Below, piece by piece: positions 1 to 9,431 of a DNA stretch of 64,000 nt. Numbering within the stretch: the stretch's first letter is position 1; each line of letters begins with the position of its first letter. A model generated the notes under the pieces. That model did no database searches. It had not been told where the DNA came from and saw nothing but the letters and a program-made list of their open reading frames with translations. Source of the DNA: Thermococcus nautili (GTDB taxonomy: Archaea; Methanobacteriota_B; Thermococci; Thermococcales; Thermococcaceae); contig NZ_CP007264.1 in the NCBI RefSeq assembly GCF_000585495.1, forward strand, positions 1,364,001 through 1,428,000. Reading direction: 5' to 3'. Position numbers and translations under genes: made by a program.

Positions 1-269
1 AAGAACGCCAGGCCTGGACAGATTTGGACGCAGAGGGAGCATCCGATGCACTTGTCGTAGTCAACAATCGGTAGGTCGTTCGGGGTGGGCATGTTTATTG
101 CGCCCGTCGGGCATATCTCCCTGCACGGGGCGCACGGTATCTCCTGCGGGCACTCAGGAACTGCGACGGGTCTCTTCCTGAGCCTCTCCTCGCTCGGCTT
201 CGGAATTATTGAGAACAACTCCTCCGGGGTTATGTATCCCCTCTGAAGGTAAGCAGGAATCTCGTTCAT
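1..269 (-). CDS. 4Fe-4S dicluster ferredoxin-like subunit (3' part outside window)
   Basis: The coding sequence starts with ATG at 269 behind a GGGAGG site and runs off the left edge, so only about 89 residues are visible. Cys46, Cys49 and Cys53 followed by Pro (with Cys40 nearby), and Cys74, Cys77, Cys80 and Cys84 followed by Pro, are the ligands of two 4Fe-4S clusters. It follows the flavoprotein at 466-1902 on the same strand after a gap of about 195 bases. By family context it should pass electrons between that flavoprotein and a catalytic FAD subunit encoded beyond the window, as in the pdhAFXB dye-linked proline dehydrogenase clusters of Thermococcales. The substrate is inferred, not shown by this sequence. 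Confidence 0.8.
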   Translation of the reverse strand, partial: MNEIPAYLQRGYITPEELFSIIPKPSEERLRKRPVAVPECPQEIPCAPCREICPTGAINMPTPNDLPIVDYDKCIGCSLCVQICPGLAF

Positions 270-465
270 GCTCTCGCCTCCCACAGCCCTTGCTTCGCAA
301 GCGCTGGCGGAAAAGTAGAAACTCTCAAAATCTGCCCAATTTTGTTTGGGCACCTAACCAATGCCAACGACTCGTTGTTTACCCCTCGAAATTGCCCTTC
401 GGGCGAGATGGGTTTGTAAACTCCTAAAAACGGTGCCATATGAAAGATGTGCCCAAGTGAAACGT

Positions 466-1902
466 TCATTCTCCCACCACCAGTGCTTTTTTAATCCCCT
501 CCGCTACATGCCTGCCGAAGGGCCCGGAGCGGAACTCGTCGAGGTCGCGCTGGGCCTTCTCTATCTCATCAACCCAGCTCTCGTCCGCTATTCCGAGCCT
601 CAGCGCTGCCGCTATTCCCGCTATCTTGCCCTCGAGCATCGCGGTGGTTGCCTCCTCAATTCCGGCCGAATCTCCCGCAACGAAGATTCCCCGAACGGTC
701 GTTTCCATCCATTCGTCGCGAACCGCCACGTGGCCTCCCAGCTCGCGGACGTACTTTATCTGACAGCCGGCCTGGTGGAGCAGTTCAATGCTGGGCCTCA
801 GGCCAACGGCGAGCGCTATGACGTCAACCTCGAAGGTCTTCTCGGTTCCCGGAATCGGCCTCCAGTTCTCGTCGAGCTGGGCCACAACGGCCCTCTCGAC
901 CTTTTCTTTTCCTTCGGCCCGGAGGATTGTGTGCCTCGTGAGTATTGGAACTCCAAGCCTTCTGACCTTCGCCGCGTGGACGAAGTAGCCGCCGACTTTG
1001 GGCATGGCCTCTACTATCGCCTTCACCTCGACGCCGGCCTGTATGAGCTGGTAGGCGAGGATAAGCCCCACGTTTCCCGCTCCAACGATGAGAACCCTGT
1101 CTCCGGGCTTGACGCCATAGGTGTTCATGAGCGTCTGGATTGCTCCGGCGCCGTAAACCCCGGGCAAATCGTTGTTCTCGAAGGGAATCATCCTCTCCAT
1201 CGCGCCGGTGGCGACGATAACTGCCCTTCCCCTGAACTCTATCAGCTCGCGCTCCTTTCTGACCGCCAGGACGAGCTTCTCTTCGCCCTCCTGGAAGATG
1301 CCAACCGCTGAGGTTTCAAGGAAGGCTTTGACGTTCTCGCTCTTCCTCAGCTCCTCCTCGAGGATTCTCGCGATTTCCACTCCTCTAACTCCCGCGAACT
1401 GCTCACGCTTTCCGAAGAACTTGTGGGTCTGCTTGACGAGCTGGCCGCCGAGCATGTGGTTCTCGTCTATGAGAACGACCTTGGCCCCGGCCCTCGATGC
1501 GTGAATTGCCGCCATCAGCCCAGCGGGGCCGCCGCCTACTACAATGATATCCACTCTAACGACCTTCGCATCTTTGAATTCCGGCGGCTTGGCCTTAGTC
1601 GGGAGCCTGGACCTTCCGTGCTGGCGCTCTATCCTCATGCCGTCCTCGACGAGGGTTATACACGTCCTGACGTTTGGAATCCCGTTGACGACCATCAGGC
1701 AGGAGGAACACTTGCCGATGGCGCAGAAGAGGCCCCTCGGGCGCTTCTCGTTCGGGGAGTAGTTGAGGACCCTGATTCCCGCGGCGTACAAAGCTGTCGC
1801 TATCATCTCGCCCTCGTAGGCTTTGAGGGGTTTCCCTTCAAAGTATATTGTAACCTCCCTGCCACGTTCAAACCTGAGAACAGGATGTTCATTGAGGCGC
1901 AT
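466..1902 (-). CDS. 2Fe-2S/FAD/NAD(P) oxidoreductase, proline dehydrogenase alpha / HcnAB-like subunit
   Basis: This 478-residue protein joins an N-terminal 2Fe-2S ferredoxin domain (Cys60, Cys65, Cys68, Cys81) to a two-dinucleotide-binding flavoprotein. The FAD glycine motif GGGPAG lies near residues 123-128 and a second NAD(P) motif VGAGNVG sits mid-protein. This domain order is that of the alpha subunit of thermococcal dye-linked L-proline dehydrogenases, and of the sarcosine oxidase alpha and hydrogen cyanide synthase family. The ATG at 1902 has AGGTGACC upstream. Together with the following 4Fe-4S gene it forms an electron-transfer module, and the proline-oxidising beta subunit would lie outside the window. 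Family membership is firm. The exact substrate could also be sarcosine, glycerol-3-phosphate or another donor. Confidence 0.8.
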   Translation of the reverse strand: MRLNEHPVLRFERGREVTIYFEGKPLKAYEGEMIATALYAAGIRVLNYSPNEKRPRGLFCAIGKCSSCLMVVNGIPNVRTCITLVEDGMRIERQHGRSRLPTKAKPPEFKDAKVVRVDIIVVGGGPAGLMAAIHASRAGAKVVLIDENHMLGGQLVKQTHKFFGKREQFAGVRGVEIARILEEELRKSENVKAFLETSAVGIFQEGEEKLVLAVRKERELIEFRGRAVIVATGAMERMIPFENNDLPGVYGAGAIQTLMNTYGVKPGDRVLIVGAGNVGLILAYQLIQAGVEVKAIVEAMPKVGGYFVHAAKVRRLGVPILTRHTILRAEGKEKVERAVVAQLDENWRPIPGTEKTFEVDVIALAVGLRPSIELLHQAGCQIKYVRELGGHVAVRDEWMETTVRGIFVAGDSAGIEEATTAMLEGKIAGIAAALRLGIADESWVDEIEKAQRDLDEFRSGPFGRHVAEGIKKALVVGE

Positions 1903-2158
1903 TAACGGTCACCTATGAATGGATGCTTCGTTTTGTTTATGAAAATTTTTCAACCCGAAGGTTCTTCACCTTTGGTTTTCGAGCCGAGATGTACGTGAGA
2001 AAAGGAAAAGAACTCAAATCCATCTGTTTCAGGTCTTGTTTGAGACTGCATGTGAGTCTAACGACCGTTCTGGTTGGCCGTAGTTTGAGTAGAGTTTCTG
2101 ACCGCTCCCTGCCTGAATGGCGAGGCTTTCAAAAGAAAGATGTAAGCTTGCAAGGCGT

Positions 2159-3598
2159 TTAGCCCTCTGGTTGGGGCCCCTTTCTCTTGCGAGCCCCGTA
2201 AAGAGTTATTCCCATCATAAAACCAATGCTGAGTACTAAAACCGTCAGAACTCTTTCATTGGAGGGATACTGTGTCTCCACCACTATCCCTTCGCTTAAA
2301 ACTTCAGCTTTGGAGTGTTTGACTTCAATGTTTGGGATACTTTCCAGAGCACTAGAAGTTTCGACTTGAGCATTGGTATCCATTACTCGAGCGTTTGAAC
2401 CTTCACTAGAGAACCCGAAACTCGACTTAAACCACGAAAAGTCGCCAGGAGTAAGCCTGAGGACCCAAGCGTCCCCACGACCGGCGCCGAAGCTCACAGT
2501 CCAGCCCGCGACAGTAACGTCTCCCCCGGGTTCGATGGAAACCGCATAGGCCCAATCACTGCTGGACCCTCCGTAAGTCTTTTGCCATTTTACCTTACCA
2601 TTAGCGTCAAGTCGAAGAATCCAAACGTCATAACGGCCAGAACCAAAGCTTTTAGTGCCGCCTACAATGGTGATATCCCCATTCTTTTCAATCACAGCCC
2701 CGTAAGCCCTCTCATTGCCATCTCCACCGTAAGTTTTCTGCCACTTAACGTTTCCATCACTATCGAGCCGAAGAACCCAAACATCTTCCCTTCTAGAACC
2801 AAAACTTTCGGTGTACCCAGCTACAACGATGTCTCCGTTCTTGGTAACCGCAACTGTATAAGCCTCATCATTTTTGAACCCACCATAAGTTTTCTGCCAC
2901 TTTACACTACCGTTCTCATCCAAGCTGAGGACCCAGACGTTGGAATAAACGGGAGCACCTGTGCCAAAGCTGTAGGTATGGCCAACTACGATGATGCCTC
3001 CGTCTTGAGTCAGAGCAATCGCGTATGCATCTTCCTCATCACTCCCCCCATAGGTTTTTTGCCATTTTACGTTTCCATTCTCATCCAAACGAAGAACCCA
3101 TACGTCGCCGTCCATGTATCCCGCCACGATTATGTCTCCGTTTGGCGCAATGACAACGGCTTTGGCCTCATCCCACCCGGAGCCACCGTAAGTCTTCTGC
3201 CATTTTACATTACCCTCGGCATCAAGCCGAAGAACCCAAACGTCATAACTTCCAGCACCGAAGCTTTTAGTACTCCCAGCGATAACGATGTCCCCGTTGG
3301 GGGCAACGGTGAGGGCGTTGGCATAATCATTACTCAATCCACCGTAGGTCTTACTCCATCTCGCATCGCCCTCACTATCAAGTCTAAGAACCCAAACATC
3401 CGCAGAGCCAGCACCGAAGCTGTCAGTGCCCCCAGCAATGATAATGTCTCCGTTTGGAGCAACGGCAACCGCATTAGCAATATCTCCATATTTGCCGCCG
3501 TAACTCTTTGCCCACAGGGGGCCGCTCTCGGCATTAACCACCGGAACAGCCAGCGATGAGAGAATAAGTGCGATTATAAAGGGCAACATCCTTTTCAT
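2159..3598 (-). CDS. Exported seven-repeat beta-propeller-like surface protein
   Basis: The 479-residue product has an N-terminal signal peptide (residues 1-23, ending near VNA). About seven repeats of 50 residues follow, each marked by a KTYGG motif, then an AYAV/GDI strand and a VWVLRLD strand. A low-complexity stalk leads to one C-terminal transmembrane helix and a basic tail (ARKRKG). Seven copies fit a seven-bladed propeller displayed outside the cell and anchored at its C terminus. An AAGGGGGTATT site precedes the ATG at 3598. There are no catalytic residues I recognise. It stands alone, between a divergent RNA gene and a lone intergenic stretch (1903-2158) in which I see only promoter-like A/T-rich sequence. 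A role in ligand or partner binding is inference. Confidence 0.75.
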   Translation of the reverse strand: MKRMLPFIIALILSSLAVPVVNAESGPLWAKSYGGKYGDIANAVAVAPNGDIIIAGGTDSFGAGSADVWVLRLDSEGDARWSKTYGGLSNDYANALTVAPNGDIVIAGSTKSFGAGSYDVWVLRLDAEGNVKWQKTYGGSGWDEAKAVVIAPNGDIIVAGYMDGDVWVLRLDENGNVKWQKTYGGSDEEDAYAIALTQDGGIIVVGHTYSFGTGAPVYSNVWVLSLDENGSVKWQKTYGGFKNDEAYTVAVTKNGDIVVAGYTESFGSRREDVWVLRLDSDGNVKWQKTYGGDGNERAYGAVIEKNGDITIVGGTKSFGSGRYDVWILRLDANGKVKWQKTYGGSSSDWAYAVSIEPGGDVTVAGWTVSFGAGRGDAWVLRLTPGDFSWFKSSFGFSSEGSNARVMDTNAQVETSSALESIPNIEVKHSKAEVLSEGIVVETQYPSNERVLTVLVLSIGFMMGITLYGARKRKGPQPEG

Positions 3599-3664
3599 AA
3601 TACCCCCTTGTTACTACAACATCTCAGAAAATAAGAGGTTTTCGGTATCCAAGCCTACCAAACC

Positions 3665-3672
3665 TTTATATA
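3665..3672 (+). promoter_or_regulatory. TATA box of the SRP RNA gene
   Basis: TTTATATA is centred about 26 bases before the first base of the SRP RNA helix at 3694, the normal spacing for an archaeal promoter. Confidence 0.75.
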
Positions 3673-3693
3673 TCCGGCCCTGAAATTAACGTT

Positions 3694-4012
3694 GGCGGCG
3701 GGCTAGGCCGGGGGGTTCGGCGTCCCCTGTAACCGGAAACCGCCGATATGCCGGGGCCGAAGCCCGGGGGGCGGTTCCCAAAACCGCGCCCCGAAGCCGG
3801 GGTGTAACGATGAGCCCTCGTCCCGGGGGGCCGGCGGTGGGCGAGGTCCGGCTGGAGGGCCGGGCTAACGCCCTTTGCCCGCCGAACCCCGCCAGGCCCG
3901 GAAGGGAGCAGCGGTAGGCGGGACGTTCGGCGCTCCCGGGGTAGCGGGGGTGAGGGAGCCCCGGTGGAGGGGCGCGGCGGAGGGTTCCCACCCCCGGGCG
4001 CGCCCGCCGCCG
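3694..4012 (+). ncRNA. 7S RNA of the signal recognition particle
   Basis: This very GC-rich stretch carries the universally conserved SRP domain IV loop CAGGCCCGGAAGGGAGCAGC near 3892-3911, where SRP54 binds. The ends pair as expected for helix 1 (GGCGGCGGGC at 3694 with GCCCGCCGCC at 4002-4011). That gives about 318 nucleotides, the usual length of thermococcal 7S RNA. The RNA scaffolds SRP19 and SRP54 in co-translational targeting of membrane and secreted proteins. A T-rich stretch (4018-4030) follows and can end transcription. Open reading frames across it are artefacts of the GC-rich sequence. Confidence 0.95.
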
Positions 4013-4056
4013 CTAAACTTTTGAACGTTTCTACCCAAATCTTAACGGTGGTTCCG

Positions 4057-5055
4057 ATGCACCCAAAGATAGGTTCGCTTCTCGCGAGGTTCCCGAGGGT
4101 TGAGCTGATAAAGTGGGAGACCCCGATTCAGTACCTTCCGAAGGTCAGCGAAAGGCTCGGGGTTGACGTCTACGTCAAGCGCGACGATTTGACCGGCTTC
4201 GGAATCGGCGGAAACAAGGTCCGGAAGCTCGAGTTCCTTCTCGGCGATGCGATAGCCAGGGGTTGCGACACGGTCATAACAACCGGTGCCGTTCACTCCA
4301 ACCACGCGTTCGTTACCGCTCTCGCTGCCAAGAGCCTCGGATTAGATGCCGTTCTCGTTCTAAGGGGAAAGGAAGAGCTCAAGGGCAACTACCTCCTCGA
4401 CGAGCTCATGGGAATCGAGACGAGGGTTTACAGCGTCGAGAAGACGAGCGAGCTCTGGCCGATTGCTCAAAAGGTCGCCGAAGAGCTGAAAAAAGAGGGC
4501 AGAAAACCCTACCTCATTCCCGCCGGCGGAGCCTCCCCGGTTGGAACGCTCGGCTACGTGAGGGCCGTTGGGGAAATCCACGCCCAGATGACAAGGCTCG
4601 GCGTTGAGTTCGACTCGGTCGTTGACGCCGTCGGCAGTGGAGGAACTCTGGCAGGTCTGCTCCTTGGCTCGGTCCTCGTGAAGGCCCCCTGGAAGGTCGT
4701 CGGCATGGACGTCGGCGGCTTCGTTGAAGGCCTGGGAGAGCGCGTGAAGAAACTCGCCCTTGAGGCGTCGGAACTGATGGGCGTCAGCGTTGAAGTTCCC
4801 GAGCCGGAAATCCACGACTACGGCTTTGGAGCATACGGAAAGATAGTGAAGGAGGTCGCCGAGCTCATAAGGTTCGTAGGCACGAGCGAGGGAATAATCC
4901 TCGACCCGGTCTACACCGGAAAGGCCTTCTACGGCCTCATGGAGCTGGCTGAGAGGGGAGAACTCGGCGAAACCGTGCTTTTCATCCACACCGGCGGCTT
5001 TCCGGGCGTCTTCCACTACGGCGAGGAGATGCTGGAACTAATCCAAAAGGCTTAA
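4057..5055 (+). CDS. D-cysteine desulfhydrase / ACC deaminase family PLP enzyme
   Basis: A fold-type II PLP enzyme of 332 residues. The cofactor lysine is in GGNKVRK (Lys54), the phosphate cup is rich in Gly/Ser (SGGTLAG region), and HTGGFPG closes the protein. It is the standard thermococcal homologue of plant and bacterial 1-aminocyclopropane-1-carboxylate deaminase. Archaeal members mostly act as D-cysteine desulfhydrases or on related amino acids. The frame stays open upstream into the SRP RNA, so I chose the ATG at 4057, preceded by GGTGG, where family similarity begins. pyrD follows after 34 bases and may be co-transcribed. The exact substrate cannot be read from the sequence. Confidence 0.85.
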   Translation: MHPKIGSLLARFPRVELIKWETPIQYLPKVSERLGVDVYVKRDDLTGFGIGGNKVRKLEFLLGDAIARGCDTVITTGAVHSNHAFVTALAAKSLGLDAVLVLRGKEELKGNYLLDELMGIETRVYSVEKTSELWPIAQKVAEELKKEGRKPYLIPAGGASPVGTLGYVRAVGEIHAQMTRLGVEFDSVVDAVGSGGTLAGLLLGSVLVKAPWKVVGMDVGGFVEGLGERVKKLALEASELMGVSVEVPEPEIHDYGFGAYGKIVKEVAELIRFVGTSEGIILDPVYTGKAFYGLMELAERGELGETVLFIHTGGFPGVFHYGEEMLELIQKA

Positions 5056-5089
5056 AGTTCCTCCCTCTTTTTGCCTTTGAGGTGTCGAG

Positions 5090-5992
5090 ATGGCGAGCCT
5101 TGAGGTCGAGCTTTTTGGGATAAGGTTCGAGAACCCGCTCATTCTCGCATCGGGAATCAACGACAAGGTTCCGGAGCAGTGGATTCGAGCGCACGAGGAA
5201 GGTGCTGGAGGAGTCGTTACGAAATCAATCGGAATCGAGCCAAGGAAAGGTTACGACAACCCCACCATCGTCGAGCTTCCCTACGGTCTGATAAACGCGA
5301 TGGGCCTGCCAAACCCGGGCTGGAAGGGCTTCCTTGAGATGGTTGAGGGCTACACCTTTGACTTCCCGCTGATAGTCTCGATTTTCGGCGGAACGCCTGA
5401 GGAGTTCGCCTTCTTAGCTGAAAAGCTGAGTGACGTTGCCGATGCCTTCGAGCTGAACCTCAGCTGTCCCCACGCCAAAGGTTATGGCATGGAAATCGGT
5501 CAGAACCCGGAGAACGTCTACGAGGTGGTGAAAGCCGTCAAGGACGCCACCGATAAGCCGGTTATAGCGAAGCTGACGCCGAACATAGACGACATCACGA
5601 AGCTCGGCTTGGCGGCGGAGAAGGCCGGTGCAGATGCCGTCTCGGCGATAAACACTCTGAAGGCGATTGCAATTGACATCTACGCAAGGAAACCAATCCT
5701 CAGCAACCGCGTTGGAGGCTACTCCGGGCCCGGCGTTAAGCCCGTCGCGCTCAGAGCTGTTTACGACCTCGCGAAGGCCCTCGAGGTTCCGGTGATAGGC
5801 ATTGGCGGAATAACAACGTGGCAGGACGCCGTTGAGTTTCTCCTCGCTGGTGCATCGGCGCTTCAGATTGGAACTGCAGTCTCGCTCAGGGGCTGGAAGG
5901 TCTTCAGGGAAATCAATGAGGGCATCGAAGCCTACCTCGAGAGTGAGGGCTTTTCGAGCGTGGAGGAGATAGTTGGTCTCGCCCTTGAATGA
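5090..5992 (+). CDS. pyrD: Dihydroorotate dehydrogenase, class 1B type catalytic subunit
   Basis: This 300-residue FMN enzyme oxidises dihydroorotate to orotate in pyrimidine synthesis. Cys126 in NLSCPH is the class 1 catalytic base. The substrate and FMN segments (KSIGIEPRKGYDNPT, INAMGLPNPG, GIGGITTWQDA) are intact and the length is normal. No pyrK electron-transfer subunit is adjacent. Start ATG 5090 has GAGGTG upstream. The later pathway steps are elsewhere in this window (pyrE 14040, pyrF 60958), so the pathway is scattered rather than in one operon. Confidence 0.92.
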   Translation: MASLEVELFGIRFENPLILASGINDKVPEQWIRAHEEGAGGVVTKSIGIEPRKGYDNPTIVELPYGLINAMGLPNPGWKGFLEMVEGYTFDFPLIVSIFGGTPEEFAFLAEKLSDVADAFELNLSCPHAKGYGMEIGQNPENVYEVVKAVKDATDKPVIAKLTPNIDDITKLGLAAEKAGADAVSAINTLKAIAIDIYARKPILSNRVGGYSGPGVKPVALRAVYDLAKALEVPVIGIGGITTWQDAVEFLLAGASALQIGTAVSLRGWKVFREINEGIEAYLESEGFSSVEEIVGLALE

Positions 5993-6034
5993 GGTATTCT
6001 ATTTTTGTCCCATACTCCTTCTGGCCAAAAGGAC

Positions 6035-6040
6035 TTTATA
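6035..6040 (+). promoter_or_regulatory. TATA box and possible operator before vapB
   Basis: TTTATA lies about 34 bases before the vapB ATG. Between it and the start codon, three copies of an ACTAT-type motif (6051-6076) could be where the AbrB-type antitoxin represses its own operon. The promoter is likely. The operator is a guess. Confidence 0.45.
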
Positions 6041-6067
6041 GGAGGAAAGTCTACTATACTATGGTGA

Positions 6068-6704
<637 letters not shown>

Positions 6705-6708
<4 letters not shown>

Positions 6709-7424
6709 AGCGCGCGGTGGTGCTGTTTTCCGGTGGACTCGACTCAACGGCCTGCCTCTACTGGGCGAAGAAGAACTACGACGAGGTCATAATGCTCGTC
6801 ATCAACTACGGGAGCAACGAGGAGCGCGTTACGAACAGAGTTGCGGAGTTCTTTTCGAAGGAGCTCGACGTCCCGCTGAAGATAGTTCGCCTCGACTTCC
6901 TTGAGGAGTTCTCAAAGCTTCGCGGAACGACGCTCGTCGGAGGGGAGACGCCGAAGGTAACGGCGGAGGAGCTTGAGGATTTCGAGAGGGCGAAGGAGAC
7001 GGCCAAAAGCGTCTGGGTTCCCGCTCGTAACGTCGTCCTCATAAGCGTTGCCGCTTCTCTCCTCGATGCCCTCGGAGGCGGGGACATAATAGTCGGCTTC
7101 AACGCGGAGGAAGGTGCCACTTTCCCGGACAACACGCCCGAGTTCGTCGAGAAGATGAACGAGATGCTTCGCTATGGAACGATGGCCGAGGTGAAGGTTG
7201 TTGCCCCGCTCATAAACCTTGACAAAAAAGGTATAGCAAAGCTCCTTAAGGAGCTGGACGCGAAGTACGAGTACTCCAACTCCTGCTACATGCCGAAGGG
7301 CTTCACCGAGGACGGAAAGCCGATTCACTGCGGTGAATGTGAGAGCTGTGTCCGGAGGCACCGCGGTCTCATTGAGGGCATTGGGGAGGATAAGACCGTT
7401 TACGCCGTCGAGCCGAAGATTTGA
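6705..7424 (+). CDS. queC: 7-cyano-7-deazaguanine (preQ0) synthase
   Basis: This 239-residue enzyme converts 7-carboxy-7-deazaguanine to preQ0 using ATP and ammonia. PreQ0 is the precursor of archaeosine at position 15 of archaeal tRNA. The PP-loop SGGLDS is at residues 9-14, and the zinc site is Cys194, Cys209, Cys212 and Cys215. The start overlaps the end of vapC by four bases, so expression depends at least partly on the toxin-antitoxin operon, an unusual context for this housekeeping gene. Confidence 0.93.
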
Positions 7425-7455
7425 TGTGCATACCTGTTCATTCGCCACCGCAAGA

Positions 7456-7463
7456 TTTATAAA
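7456..7463 (+). promoter_or_regulatory. TATA box of the tRNA-Phe/tRNA-Gly operon
   Basis: TTTATAAA is centred 32 bases before the first base of tRNA-Phe, predicting a leader of about 6 bases. The second tRNA begins only 8 bases after the first, so this promoter should serve both. Confidence 0.75.
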
Positions 7464-7491
7464 TCTCTTCCTTGCCCTTATCTTTGGGCAT

Positions 7492-7568
7492 GGGGCGGTA
7501 GCTCAGCCTGGGAGAGCGCCGGACTGAAGATCCGGGTGTCGGGGGTTCAAATCCCCCTCGCCCCACCA
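7492..7568 (+). tRNA. tRNA-Phe (GAA)
   Basis: A 77-base cloverleaf with 7-bp acceptor stem GGGGCGG/TCGCCCC. The anticodon loop CTGAAGA reads GAA, the T arm is GGGGGTTCAAATCCCCC, and CCA is encoded. There is no intron. Confidence 0.97.
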
Positions 7569-7576
7569 CTTTCTGT

Positions 7577-7654
7577 GCGGTGGTAGTCTAGCCTGGTCTA
7601 GGACACCGGCCTTCCAAGCCGGTGACCCGGGTTCAAATCCCGGCCACCGCACCA
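7577..7654 (+). tRNA. tRNA-Gly (TCC)
   Basis: A 78-base cloverleaf with acceptor stem GCGGTGG/CCACCGC. The anticodon loop CTTCCAA reads TCC, the T stem is CCGGG/CCCGG, and CCA is encoded. There is no intron. It lies 8 bases after tRNA-Phe. Confidence 0.97.
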
Positions 7655-7656
7655 CA

Positions 7657-7680
7657 CAAACTTCGCCTGTGCGAAGTTTG
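7657..7680 (+). repeat. Perfect inverted repeat after tRNA-Gly
   Basis: CAAACTTCGC pairs with GCGAAGTTTG around a CTGT loop, a 10-bp stem starting 3 bases after the tRNA. It may act in 3'-end formation or processing of the tRNA transcript. The rest of 7681-7890 holds two weaker hairpins (7692-7711 and 7799-7815) and no gene that I can see. Confidence 0.6.
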
Positions 7681-7890
7681 ACCAAGGCTCGTAGCTCCTT
7701 TTGGAGGGCTAAATTTCGAGTCATTTCTTATCAACTGGCCCTTTTTGAGTTGGAGAACCTATCGAATTGCTCTTTTACCGTGGGTTTACTTTTAAATCGA
7801 CGCCCCTCGGGCGTCAATGGATGTGAATAAAATCTGGCTCCATTCGAGCCTTGGGCAAGGGGCTACAAGCTTTTGGTGGAGCTTCACTCC

Positions 7891-8721
7891 TCACTTACTG
7901 AGCATCTTCTCGAGTTCCTCAACTGGCTTTAGTTCTGAGACCAGCATGTTAAAGGTCTTCTCGTCGAGGGCTTCCCGCTCTATTGAGACGAGCAAGATTC
8001 CCCTGTTGAGAGTTGCAAGGTCCCTCAGGCTGGCTATGAACTTCAAAACGCTTTCGGGTTTGTTTTCAAGCAGAAGGTACTCAACGCAGTCTATAAGAAT
8101 GACCTTGTCTAGATTGGTGGATTCAAGGAACGCTTTGAGATTCTCAAGTAGGTATGGAAGTCTGGTGGGGTCTACGGCCTCGTCGTGCCTAACCTTCGAG
8201 ACCCAGAGAACCGGGACGATTTTGAGCCCTAGTCTTGACCTGAAGACCTCTGGGGGGTCTCTTGTGACGGCAATTCCCGGAAGGTGCCTGTGCTTTGTTA
8301 GCTCAACGAATAGCCTTTCGGTTGCTTCACTCCTCCCCCAATACGCACCGTACGCTATTTCTTGACTTGGCTCTGTTGCTATGGGGACGATGACGTATTG
8401 CCCCCTAGCAAAGGGCAAGTAAAGCATTACTGAGGAAAGGAATAGCAAAAGGGCGCCGATTGTCAGGAGAATTGACCGTATGATTGCGTACGTTTCATTG
8501 CCATACAAGACTGAAGTGCGGAGAAGAACTCCTATAAGCTCCGCCACAACGACGAGAAGAAACGCTCCGATGAGCAGATTAAAAACCCTGGTGAAGTAGC
8601 TAACCCGGAGATTCCTCTTAACGCTTTTTTCAATCGTGAGCAGCATGATGACTATAGCGAGCGATAGTAGGAGCACGGTCAAATCCCTAAGGAAATAACC
8701 CATCGAAAGTACGTGAGGCAT
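7891..8721 (-). CDS. DUF835 membrane protein
   Basis: A 276-residue protein with three transmembrane helices (roughly residues 8-28, 44-67 and 82-106). A soluble DUF835 domain follows (about residues 115-270), in which the strand VILIDCVEYLLLEN is followed by a helix. DUF835 is common in Thermococcales and resembles a degenerate P-loop-like domain found with sensor proteins; no function is established. A TATA-like TTAAAAAC near 8742-8750 would place the transcript start close to the ATG at 8721. It is a single-gene unit that converges on the tRNA operon. Confidence 0.75.
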   Translation of the reverse strand: MPHVLSMGYFLRDLTVLLLSLAIVIMLLTIEKSVKRNLRVSYFTRVFNLLIGAFLLVVVAELIGVLLRTSVLYGNETYAIIRSILLTIGALLLFLSSVMLYLPFARGQYVIVPIATEPSQEIAYGAYWGRSEATERLFVELTKHRHLPGIAVTRDPPEVFRSRLGLKIVPVLWVSKVRHDEAVDPTRLPYLLENLKAFLESTNLDKVILIDCVEYLLLENKPESVLKFIASLRDLATLNRGILLVSIEREALDEKTFNMLVSELKPVEELEKMLSK

Positions 8722-8788
8722 GTATGTACATTGATGCTCAGGTTTTTAACGGTTTCGTGGGGTTTTTAAAGGGTTGGAGGATTTATCC

Positions 8789-9328
8789 ATGGTGGTTCCA
8801 ATGTCATGGAAGGAGAAGCTTGGTTTGGTTCACATCTACACCGGAAACGGGAAGGGCAAGACGACGGCCGCGTTCGGTCTTGCCGTTAGAATGCTCGGCT
8901 CCGGCGGAAAGGTCGCGATAGTCCAGTTCATGAAGGCCCCGAAGGTTTACGGCGAGCAGAAAAAGATTGAGGAGTGCGGTGCACTGATAGAGTCCTTCGG
9001 CCTGCCGAAGTTCGTTCACGGGAAGCCGGAGCCTGAGGATATAGAGGCCGTTAAGAGGGCCCTCGCAAGGGCAAAGGAGCTCGTTTCAAGCGGGGAGTGG
9101 GATTTGGTGATACTCGACGAAATCTGCGTTGCCCTCGGTTTCAACATGCTGGACATCGAGGAGGTTAAGGAGCTCATAAAGAGCAAAGCCCCGAAAACCG
9201 AGCTCGTTTTAACTGGTCGCTACTGTCCGGAGGAACTCTTTGAGCTGGCCGACTACGTCACGGAGATGAGGGAGGTAAAGCACCCGTACCAGAAGGGAAT
9301 CCTCGCGAGGAGGGGCGTTGAATACTGA
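8789..9328 (+). CDS. cobO: Cob(I)yrinic acid a,c-diamide adenosyltransferase
   Basis: The 179-residue product has a P-loop GNGKGKTT (residues 19-26) and the CobA/CobO/BtuR-type core (QFMKAP, VILDEICVAL, LTGRYCPEEL, YVTEMREVKHPY). It transfers the adenosyl group of ATP to cobalt in corrinoids, for salvage or synthesis of adenosylcobalamin. I chose ATG 8789 because GGAGG lies 8 bases upstream. A TTG at 8774 and an ATG at 8801 (with GGTGG) are in frame. No other cobalamin genes are adjacent. Confidence 0.88.
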   Translation: MVVPMSWKEKLGLVHIYTGNGKGKTTAAFGLAVRMLGSGGKVAIVQFMKAPKVYGEQKKIEECGALIESFGLPKFVHGKPEPEDIEAVKRALARAKELVSSGEWDLVILDEICVALGFNMLDIEEVKELIKSKAPKTELVLTGRYCPEELFELADYVTEMREVKHPYQKGILARRGVEY

Positions 9329-9431
9329 AGTCCACTTCAAGAACCGAAAAGCTTTTTAGTTAGGAAAGCTTAAGATAAGCCGGGGAGATTTTAGTAACAA
9401 TTTTTTAGGATAATCGAAAGGGGGTGATAGA

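Noticed and set aside
1903-2158. Small gene between the flavoprotein and the propeller gene
   Set aside because: The only open frame has no start signals or composition like real genes here; the stretch probably holds just the flavoprotein promoter.
3686-3991. Pro/Arg-rich open frame over the GC-rich region
   Set aside because: The region is the SRP RNA; the frame is open only because of its extreme GC content.
7503-7724. Minus-strand frame containing RWPGFEPGSPAWKAG
   Set aside because: This is the well-known false protein produced by translating tRNA genes in antisense. The same applies to the frame over tRNA-Tyr near 10709-11023.
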